Shown here in pieces: positions 56,301 to 64,000 of a DNA stretch of 64,000 nt. The notes beneath the pieces were generated by a model, which was not told the DNA's origin, did no database searches, and was given only the letters and a program-made list of their open reading frames with translations. Within the stretch, counting starts at the first letter, position 1. Every line of letters begins with the position of its first letter. The position numbers and the translations under genes are program-made. Source of the stretch: Pseudogymnoascus destructans (taxonomy: Eukaryota; Ascomycota; Leotiomycetes; Thelebolales; Thelebolaceae); contig NW_020167529.1 of the NCBI RefSeq assembly GCF_001641265.1, positions 893,001 to 957,000 on the forward strand, written 5' to 3'.

Positions 56301-57298
56301 GGATATACCGATTCGGACACACTCCGGAGTCGATTGTAAGCGACCGCGGACCCCAATTCGTATCATCCTTTTGGCAAGAGTTCTGTCGAATTATCAGCGT
56401 TAAGGTTAAGCTGTCGACTGCCTATCATAAGCAGACCGACGGGCAGACGGAAATCATGAACCGATACATCGATCAGAGACTGAGGCCCTTCGTATCCCAT
56501 TATCAGGATAACTGGAGCGAACTCATCCCCATAATGGACCGCGTGCAAATGACACTCCCCCACACATCCATTGGCATGACCCCCTACCGACTCAAGTACG
56601 GAACCGATCCACGTACGAGTTGGGATTGGAACACTCCAAAAAGCACCAACCCCGGGGAGACCCTAAACCGAGAGGAAGCCAACGCGGTGGCAGACCGAAT
56701 GCATACCGCATGGGTCCACGCAAAGGAAAACATGGCAAAGGCACAAGAGGAAATGTCTAAGCATGCGAATCGACGCCGAAGGGCCATCGACTGGGACGTA
56801 GGAGATAGAGTGTACCTATCGACCAAAAATTTGAAAAACTCCCGTCCTAGCAGCAAGCTGGGCCAACAATGGGTCAGACCATATACGGTGTCGGAATGGA
56901 TTGGGCACGCATTTCGATTGGAACTACCTACCGGTTCGCAAATACACGATGTGTTCTCACCAGATGTACTCATGAAGGATCCGAACAACCCCCTACCTGG
57001 TCAGGATCCGCCTGAGCCTAGCAGCGAAGCGATAGACGGCGTAGAGGAATGGGAAGTGGAAAAGATCCTCACCGTAAGGCTCCACCGGAAGCAACTACAA
57101 TACAGGGTTAGTTGGGTCAGATATGATCCGGACCCGGAGTGGTACCCAGCGTCAAACTTCATGAACTCTCCCCAGAAACTCAGAGAGTTTCATACGGAAT
57201 ACCCAGATTTACCAGGTCCACCTCAAGAACTACTCGGAGGGGTTATGGCAGGGGAGACGGGAAAGGAACAAAACTACGATCACGGAGGGAAAGACTAA
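53327..57298 (+). pseudogene. G2 pol with two nonsense codons
   Basis: A single frame with TAG at 55031-55033 (LRN*IRPTTV, where Trp is usual) and TGA at 55460-55462 (just before VDVYTDHRSLEYF). Protease: SLADTGANGYLV. RT: FVKKADGKLRFCIDYRKLNG and AYLDDILIYSED. RNase H: KLETNSSDGVVAGVLSQ (the first Asp of the usual TDASD-like motif appears as Asn). Integrase: LTMDFKEFPRDKHG, SDRGPQFVSSF and KQTDGQTEIMNRY. Chromodomain: EEWEVEKILTVRLHRKQLQY, then WYPASNF. Both stops and the Asp-to-Asn change are transition-type, as in G1. Confidence 0.9.
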
Positions 57299-57402
57299 GC
57301 GGAAGAAACAGAGTCGTTGCTGTCTGCGACTCTAAACTAAAATACCCTCCGAGCCAGGGCGCACTCACCACCGTAACCCTTGCGGGAGCCACCCTTCCCA
57401 AA

Positions 57403-58338
57403 TGTCATACTGACATTCGTTGCACTCAGTTTGCTATCAAACTCAAGAGCAAACTTAGAAATCTCCTCCTCAAACCTACAAGTCACCATACATATCTTGG
57501 CTTATCACACCAACAACAGAAGCAATACTACTCAACGATTGCTGCAAACTCTTCTACTACATCTGTTTATGCTACATACATCACAGCATATCATTTGGAC
57601 ACTCATTGAACAAGTTATTAAGAAAATCTCCTCCTTAAGGGGGTGGGCCAATACTACCACATGGCATATCTCATCCAACTAGAGGCCTAGGAACATGAAC
57701 GATAGCTCCAAAAGCTTCTACAACCCTCTATGATTCATTACACGTCATCGCTCCTTAGTTACCCACAAGATTGGTTAAGTTATGACATAATTCATCTATA
57801 GGTACTCTGACCTTGGACCTCCTTTTCACTTCCTATAGGCTAGGAACCCAAGAGATGGTTCTATGGGATTCTCTTACATTCGCTACATGATTAGCAAGCT
57901 AGTTGTGGGTCGCACTTGATTTCTAATACATTTACCAAGCCTGGTTAGTCATGGAAAGTCATGGAAAATGAGAGAACTACACTCCTTTGGCATAAATAGG
58001 ATTGCCCTTTCCTTAAGAAAGGGCAAGCAGACAATACAGTAAATCAACTATCACATACTTCTACGTCTTTTCAAAGCTTCCAAACATTGATTTTGTTACT
58101 CCTTGTTTCTGAAAAGTCAGTGAGGTGTTAACCTCTGACTTACCCCTGAGTTCCCAGACTCAACATTTGTTGCAACTTGTCTGAACCACTTCACTACATC
58201 ACACACCTGATTGCTGCGTTGTGGAATAGTCTAAGCTACAACCCTTTGGCTCTGTTTCCTAAGACAGTGTGTTGTCTTAGTAAAATCATCCCTTCCTTGG
58301 GTGGCTAGATTCTCACATCTGGTGCACCCACCATTACA
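57403..58338 (+). mobile_element. LTR of family A, copy 5, complete (936 bp)
   Basis: TGTCATACTG...CACCATTACA, the same length as copy 3 and in reverse orientation to it. Flanking pentamers CCAAA and CCTCA do not match, so it is either a 3' LTR of G2 with rearranged borders or a recombined solo LTR. Confidence 0.85.
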
Positions 58339-58815
58339 CCTCAGTCTCTGATCGATGTATCAGTTCATGATTTCCGTCTGTCTGTCGGTCTGCTTATGAT
58401 AGGCAGTCGACAGCTTAGCCTTAATGCCAATAATTCGACAGAACTCCTGCCAAAAGGATGATACGAATTGGGGTCCGCGGTCGCTTACAATCGACTCCGG
58501 AAGTGTGTCCGAATCGGTATATCCATTCGATGAACAATTGTGCCATTTGCCAGGCATTTGTGGTTTTGTAGCAAGATATGGTCACTGAACTCTTTCTGAG
58601 TCGGTCCATAAACACTAAGATGCTATCGTATTCATGCTTGTCCCTTGGGAACTCCTTGAAGTCCATGGTGAGGTGCTGCATAGGATATTCGAGTATGGGC
58701 AGTGGGTGTAGGAAGCCTTGCTGCTTGGTGACATTGGTGTGTGCAAGCCGGCATGTCATGCAATTTCGTACATATCGCCAGCAATCCTCTTCCATCCCGA
58801 TCCAGTGATACTTGT
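58339..58815 (-). pseudogene. Gypsy integrase fragment (G2-like)
   Basis: Minus-strand translation matches the G2 integrase closely (KYHWIGMEEDCWRYVRNCMT, LTMDFKEFPRDKHEYDS, YHKQTDRQTEIMN), with a frameshift near 58500. No other part of that element is present, so it is an orphan fragment between two family-A LTRs of opposite orientation. Confidence 0.85.
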
Positions 58816-59005
58816 CATTGATTGTATGTACGCTGCTTTAAAGGCTATAAAGAACTCAACCTTAGTAATATGATTAATATGAGCCTTAATAAAGGTCTTA
58901 ATCTAGCAACTGTATGCCTGCTTTAACACACCAAAACATCTAACATCAAGTGGCTTAGTTAGATGAGAAGAGTGAGGAGGTAAACAAAGAGTAATAATGT
59001 TGTGT
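58816..59005 (-). pseudogene. Pogo/Fot1 transposase fragment
   Basis: Reads NIITLCLPPHSSHLTKPLDV and ITKVEFFIAFKAAYIQSM, the third-Asp region and following helices of the transposases at 35288-38281, with a stop in between. Cut on the right by an LTR-A. Confidence 0.75.
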
Positions 59006-59526
59006 TGTAATGGTGGGTGCACCAGATGTGAGAATCTAGCCACCCAAGGAAGGGATGATTTTACTAAGACAACAGACTATCTTAGGAAACAGAGCCAAAG
59101 GGTCGTAGCTTAGACTATTCCACAATGCAGCAATGAAGTGTATGATGTAGTGAAGTGGTTTAGACAAGTTGTAACAAATGTTGAGTCTGAGAACTCAGGG
59201 ATAAGTCAGAGGTTAGCACCTCACTGACTTTTCAGAAACAAGGAGTAACAAAATCAATGTTTGGAAGCTTTGAAAAGACGTAGAAGTATGTGATAGTTGA
59301 TTTACTGTATTGTCTGCTTGCCCTTTCTTAAGGAAAGGGCAATCCTATTTATGCCAAAGGAGTGTAGTTCTCTCATTTTCCAAGGCTTTCCATGACTAAC
59401 CAGGCTTGGTAACTGTAGTCAACGTAAGAGAATCCCATAGAACCATCTCTTAGGTTTCTAGCCTATAGGAAGTAAAAGGAGGTCCAAGGTCAGAGTACCC
59501 CTATAGACAAATTATGTCATAACTTA
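59006..59526 (-). mobile_element. LTR of family A, copy 6, truncated
   Basis: Starts TGTAATGGTGGG like the other reversed copies but ends at ATTATGTCATAACTTA, about 420 bp short. It runs directly into the 3' end of the DUF3723 gene and supplies its stop codon. Confidence 0.85.
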
Positions 59527-61748
59527 CCCACAAGGTCTGCCCCGCTCATCCATAAGAGAGAGCCCGGCTTTTGCGTATGTCTTAGCTCTTGCCTCCACTC
59601 TAGAACGAGTGAATATCGACATTGAGTGGACGAGGTCGCTCTCAGTTACAAACTCAACATTTAATCCAGAGCTCTTCGGTGTTTCGCCGTCAGTGTTGCC
59701 GTGAGTGTTGCCGTGAGTGAATCCAGTGGGATTGGGCTGTGATGTAAAGTCGGTATTCACTTCACGGCTCTGTTGTATTCCGCCTTGCGGCAAAAGGTTC
59801 GTGAAAATTCTCCCATCCGTCATTACTGTGTCATCGGCAGCACTAGGAATAGATGTTTCGGAAATCCCTTCCCCTGTGCCGCCCGGCACTACTGGCTTTA
59901 AGATTTCTCGAATAACAGCTTCCCCAAAAAAAGCCTGGTATTTTGATGTTTTAACATAAAACGAACTAATGTCATGTCCACCTCTTGGGAATTTACTCAA
60001 AGGTGCGTGCATCTTACGAATGAAGAGATGGAGACGGTCTTCATCATCTGGCGATCCACCGCAGTAACGTCCACATCTGTGAGATAGAGGTTCGCCTATC
60101 TTGAGCGTAGTGATAGAAGGCCTCGATACAGCACTAGCAGCTAGAGTTGAATTTGAAAGGTATCCTTTGAAGAGAGCCGAGAGTGCATCTGGTATAGGTT
60201 CGTTAACGTTAAAGATCTCCCTTGGTAGGCTGCGTAACATATCTGCAAGAAGCCTCTCACTAGGATCTATCAATGCATCTTGATCCGTCTGAATAGAGAA
60301 TCCTATGCGCTGGCCAAATTCTAATAGCCTAAACCCTAGATACCGCTTTGTACCATCCACGTTCTGCTCAATTGGGTTCATATCCTTTTTAGACGAAACA
60401 TTTGAGGTGTTGGTAAAGTAGCGTATGGCCCCTAGGAAGAGTTCACGATATGCAAGGCCAAACAGATAGTTGTGATCTCCAGACACCGTCGTATATGATA
60501 TTTCACTATCTTGGATGTCAAGAGGCTCTCTATTACCATCCGGTCGGAAGAGTGAGAAAAAGCTTACGCGGAGACTCTCTTTACTACGTTTCGGCAAGAG
60601 AGCCCGCATTGCTCTGGCAGCTGGGTCAAGGTACCTGAGGTCTTTGAATAACGTATATATACTCAGTATTGGCTGTTCAATTCCAAGTAACCGTTGTAAA
60701 ATTCCAGATCGGGTGGCTGGGTCCTTGATTGCTGGAAACAATCTATCTGACAACATTTCCGCCTCGATGTATTGGGAGTCCATTTTAGATATAGCGGGAG
60801 CTCGCAGCTGAATGCTATCTAAAGAGGCACGATCAACGCCATGTATGAGCGAATTATCCCCTATTATGTGAGTTATTGTATCCTTTATCTGCTTGATATA
60901 ACAGGCTATTTCCTAACAATAAAAGTTAGCTATGGGATGGATGGACAGGCAGTGAGCAGACCTCGTCGCATTTGATTGACAGCAGTATATCCAAAGACCC
61001 AAGATGGAAGGCATTCCAGTACCCTCTAAACTGTATAATAGACTCAAGTGCGTTGATGATGGTCCAACGCTTAAGCAATCTGCCAAGGTCTCCTTCTTTG
61101 TTGGCAGTAATTCGGGCACGCCATCGAGCTGCTTCTTCTCGTTTATTCTGGAATCGGCAGAGGATAATTTGACAGAATATCTCTCCATCGGTATAATTAG
61201 TCGAATAAGTGCGACCTTCTCTGAGCAACTGTTGTGCTTTGTCGTCGAGTCCTGCGCATGGCTGTCAGTAATGACTCAGTGTTATGATTATCACACATGC
61301 CCTGTCCGTATATATCTACAAGCCACCACTTATTCCCAGACCCGAGGAGCTTTTCTGCTGCGGCAACCCTATGCTGACCGTGGAGGCATGCCAGTTGTAT
61401 ATTGTGTGGGAGCTCGAATTTTGCTGGAGAAAGTATTGAGTCGGCTTTAAAACGGTCTGCACCAACACCTAGCCCTTCTAGAGCCAGCGTGAGGGAATTA
61501 TCGTCTATTATAGCTGGGAGGCTAAAGGTACTATCTTGCTGTAGGCATCCTTCACTCTTAAAAGTGCGCTTGAGAACCTTAACAAGATTAGGGTCGATAG
61601 GGCGAATTGGGTTTGGAAACGACAGCTGCGACAGGCGCACTCGTGCCTTTCCCTTCAGGTGAAGTGTCTTGCTCTCAACAAACTGCTGCTCTAACGATGC
61701 TAGAAGCTCCAACCCAGGGCCATTCATTACCGAATCGTTAGACGCCAT
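59524..61748 (-). CDS. DUF3723-family protein, C-terminus truncated by an LTR
   Basis: Three exons: 61301-61748, 60962-61251 and 59524-60912, 708 aa. Intron 2 is GT-AG. Intron 1 keeps the frame only with a GC donor (AGG|GCATGT) and a CAG acceptor, giving YGQ|GLDDKAQQLL. Recognisable family blocks: RLSQLSFPNPIRPIDPN, LKRTFKSEGCLQQD, IQLACLHGQHRVAAAEKLL, WWLVDIYGQ, YTDGEIFCQIILCRF, and LGSLDILLSIKCDEE (across the junction). These proteins are fungal, of unknown function, often multicopy, and recur as cargo of Starship giant transposons. The last codons (RPCG) abut LTR-derived DNA that provides the TAA, so the true C-terminus, probably longer, is lost. ATG 61748 (MASNDSVMNG) was chosen over an upstream in-frame ATG at 61838. 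Confidence 0.82.
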
Positions 61749-61978
61749 AATAAACGTGGAGATTTGTATTTTTATTATCACTTGCGGGTGTTGTATGATC
61801 TTGTCACCTTTGCGTGTTGTGGGTATTACACTCGTCACGTTTGTCCTTCCCGCCTTAGGCAGGGGCGCCAGCTCCTGGTGGCCCCCTCAATCGTGAGGGC
61901 CATAATTAAAAACTTTATTTACGTACAAATATATACAGAGATGTTTTGAAGACAGTGGCATTTGTAAACGCGATCATA
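61749..61978. other. Divergent promoter region, DUF3723 / kinase-like gene
   Basis: 230 bp between two divergent start codons. A/T-rich; no other feature. Confidence 0.5.
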
Positions 61979-63045
61979 ATGTCAACTGAATCCTTAGAAT
62001 CGCGAAGGTTAACTCGTTTCCCGGGGCTGGGACCTGAAAGGCTCCGACAACCACAAACACCCAATAATCTGCAAGACGGAGAAAAGCTTGGCAATAGAGG
62101 AACTCGTTTTCCTGGAAGCCTTAATCATGACTTTACTCTCTTGACGGCAGCGAAACTGGAAGAGCCGGCTTCAGAGAGGCAGAGTCCAAAACCAACCCCT
62201 TCACGGATACCTCTCGCAATAAACATCGGCAATGCGACTCCTCGTCGATCTATTTCTACAGATCAGGTGGGGATTTCCATGATCCGGCACGAGGATCCAT
62301 GGCTCAAGTATACATGTTTGCGAAAGATGAGACGGGGAAGTCTGGTGCAAGTGGCCTGCACCAAGTCAATACCAACGACGATGGTGACGGTAAAAGAGAC
62401 TAGAGAGCTACTTGAACTTGATCAAATAATCAGGTTTCGACACTCAAACCTAGTTGTTTTTATAGAGTGTTACAAATACGACGGGAAAATGATGCTAGTT
62501 TCCGAATATGCACAAGCCTCTCTAAGGCAGACTATCGCTATTCCGTATGATTTTGAGCAAGCTCATGTCTCTGAAGTTTGCAGCCAGGGATAGTACTAAT
62601 GGTCCCTGTATATGCTGTGCTAATTATACAGGTCTTTGAGGGCATGTTATATCTATCAGGGCACGGGTTCTCTCATAAAAGTTTGGATAGTACCAAAGTC
62701 CTACTTCACTCTGATGGCAATGTCAAAATAGGTGGTATAGTACTTTCTGTATACCTCCCAAGCTTATACATACAGCTTATATTGAGTCCTGCCAAGAAAC
62801 CGGATTCACTCCTGCCCGCGGGCTTGGGCTGCTCGTACTTGAGATGATACAGAAGGGCGTTATCCAAGAGCCCATACAAGAAGGCGGCAAACTCGAACCA
62901 AACCTTCCATTCCTTTGGTCGGCAGAGCTCATAAACTTCTTGGAGATCACCTCCCATTGTTCTTTGGGTGATATAAAAATGGTAACATACCTACCTAACC
63001 TGTGAGAAGCTACCCAAGCTGATAAAGAATAGAATACGTTTTTAA
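61979..63045 (+). CDS. Divergent protein-kinase-like protein (probable pseudokinase)
   Basis: A disordered N-terminus (two GxxRFPG-type segments) leads into a kinase-like fold: LELDQIIRFRHSNLVVFIEC, YDGKMMLVSEYAQASLRQTI, FEGMLYLSGHGFSHKSLDST (catalytic-loop position, where HRD is not present) and LLHSDGNVKIAYIESC (DFG position, also absent), then a C-lobe GLGLLVLEMIQKGV. Exons: 61979 to about 62576, 62632-62731, 62776-62981 and 63010-63045. The second intron (GTGGTA ... ACAG) and the third (GTAACA, CCTAACC branch) are clear. The first donor is ambiguous: GTTTGC at 62577 is canonical, but homology would favour keeping VCSQ, which would need a GG donor at 62588. Missing catalytic residues suggest a pseudokinase; decay is the alternative. 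Confidence 0.6.
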
Positions 63046-63250
63046 AAAGCTTGTCGCCAACCATTCTGATTCCTTTCATTAGTTATGCTCAACTAGAAGC
63101 TATTGCTCCGCAGATTAAGTCTAGTTCTTGACCTTTGAGATCGGCATTATTTTTTATTCTATCGCACCATGTTCTTGCAAGAAGGCGACTCAAGCTAACG
63201 CAGGTAACTATGGCAGTACTAGTGTATTTAAATGTTGATCATATTCTGAA
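63046..63250. other. Convergent intergenic region
   Basis: Between the 3' ends of the kinase-like gene and the MADS-box gene. No gene is seen. Confidence 0.45.
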
Positions 63251-63588
63251 TCACTTCGTCTTTGGATCTGACACCAGTTTCACCTCTCCCGTCGCGCGCT
63301 GTTCAAAGTTGTGTGGTGACATTATATTGAAGCGGTGGGTGTCCTGCTATAGTTCGACTGATTCAGCTATGCATAACGATACATTCTAGCTTCACTTACC
63401 ATATCCGCCATAGATGGGGGCCAATCATCTCTCTCGATAGATTTATAAATATAGTACTGACCGCGCTGAAATACAACGACAGCTACATCAACATTACATA
63501 GCTTTGACAACTCATGGCCTCTGCGAAAAAGCGTTCTTTTCCTTAGCCTAGGCCTCTCATTTTTTCGTTTCATAAGCTTGGCTTCCAT
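63251..63588 (-). CDS. Small MADS-box protein
   Basis: Exon 1 is 63400-63588, the intron starts GTAAGT and ends ATAGCAG, and exon 2 is 63251-63343, giving 93 aa. MADS-type DNA-binding segment: KNERPRLRKRTLFRRGHELS, then KLCNVDVAVVVFQRGQYYIY, matching the family pattern of basic helix, ELSxLC and hydrophobic strand followed by Gly. The tail contains DDWPPSM, which I recall from short fungal MADS proteins. Exon 2 is less certain: unspliced, the frame would end 11 codons later. Probably a DNA-binding protein lacking a separate activation domain; targets are unknown. Confidence 0.65.
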
Positions 63589-63919
63589 GACTAGAGTGAT
63601 ATGTTGCAATGGTGCGATGCGAGAATCCCAGAATGCAATTCTTTTATATAGCGGGGTGGATTGTTATCTTGCCCAGGATATCTATTTTAAGTCATTAGGA
63701 AATACATGTTAGGTGCCATCATTTTCCTTGTAGCTATCATCTTATTGATGGCCGTCGTCTTATTGCTAGCCATCATCTTTTTGGTGGCCTATCTTGGAAG
63801 CGATGCCATGGCTCTTTCCCTCTGTAACTTTATTGTTCCTATTGTCGACAGTGAATACTGACTGCTAACATTATTCGTTCTTTATCTCGTCTGGCACGTT
63901 TACCAACAAAACCATTAAC
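63589..63919. other. Divergent upstream region with a short imperfect repeat
   Basis: 331 bp between the MADS-box gene and the secreted-protein gene. 63715-63795 has three imperfect copies of a roughly 22-bp unit related to CTATCATCTTATTGATGGCC. It should hold both promoters. Confidence 0.5.
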
Positions 63920-64000
63920 ATGCATTTCACCTCTTCCATCGTCGCCACTCTTGGCATGGCCTCGTACGCGAGCGCCCACATAAAGATGACCACTCCGAAA
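63920..64000 (+). CDS. Secreted protein, start only; mature N-terminal His, LPMO-like candidate
   Basis: 27 codons from ATG 63920 to the window edge. A signal peptide (MHFTSSIVATLGMASYASA) is followed by H-I-K-M-T-T-P-K. Cleavage at ASA|H would expose an N-terminal histidine, the copper-brace residue of lytic polysaccharide monooxygenases and related copper proteins. I recall a fungal secreted family with starts like AH(I/M)KM...P, but too little is visible to decide. Confidence 0.5.
   Translation, partial: MHFTSSIVATLGMASYASAHIKMTTPK

Larger units (their letters stand above)
51782..57402 (+). mobile_element. Decayed Ty3/Gypsy chromovirus G2 (internal region)
   Basis: gag, protease, RT, RNase H, integrase and chromodomain in order on the + strand. 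The leader 51782-52139 includes TTGGCGCCAAATAGG near 52006, which resembles a primer-binding site. Intact LTRs of its own are not evident. It is bordered by an LTR-A fragment on the left and a full LTR-A on the right in the same orientation, so LTR-A may be its LTR, but the outer pentamers (TACTA, CCTCA) do not match. Confidence 0.8.

Noticed and set aside
53327..57298. Programmed readthrough of the internal pol stops in G2
   Set aside because: Stops fall inside RT and RNase H, where other Gypsy elements have none, and gag is frameshifted as well; decay is simpler.

Overview
The window is nuclear DNA of a filamentous ascomycete (Pezizomycotina). The evidence is short spliceosomal introns of about 44-70 nt with GT-AG ends and CTAAC/CTAAT-like branch points, and a gene set typical of these fungi: Arp9, COP9 signalosome subunit 6, an Ist2-like anoctamin, a homeodomain-C2H2 regulator, mitochondrial Mef2, Vps17 and DUF3723. 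I cannot place it to genus. All calls come from reading the sequence; no database search was run.

Layout. 1-11944 is a gene-rich housekeeping block: arp9 (runs off the left edge), csn6, a decayed RRM gene (4389-6849), a metallophosphoesterase and an IST2-like gene. 11945-22413 is a gene-poor 10.5 kb stretch of microsatellites, perfect hairpins, a 129-bp solo-LTR-like element with a target-site duplication, and one confident small gene (54-aa cysteine-rich protein, 19123-19287). 22414-34955 holds a homeodomain/zinc-finger regulator, a 1477-aa repeat protein, mitochondrial mef2 and vps17.

35182-59526 is a transposon nest. It has a complete 1.86-kb Fot1/pogo element with TIRs; a second pogo transposase with an intron, cut by a Ty3/Gypsy element here called B; a degenerate third transposase; a second copy of B (B2) broken by a solo LTR that is itself interrupted by a younger copy of the same LTR, and broken again by a full-length 7.0-kb Gypsy chromovirus (G1) whose 475-bp LTRs differ at one base; and a second, decayed chromovirus (G2). 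Target-site duplications (GTGGT, GATGG, CCACC) fix the nesting order. Nonsense codons explained by C-to-T or G-to-A changes recur, as expected of RIP-like mutation. G1 and B1 both carry, just inside the 3' LTR and antisense to pol, a small gene for a cysteine-cluster protein. This shared antisense accessory gene is the most interesting feature of the nest.

59524-64000 is an accessory-type block: a three-exon DUF3723 gene truncated at its C-terminus by an LTR, a divergent protein-kinase-like gene, a small MADS-box gene, and the start of a secreted protein with a predicted mature N-terminal histidine. DUF3723 genes are recurrent cargo of Starship giant transposons, so this block may be Starship-derived, although no tyrosine-recombinase captain is visible.
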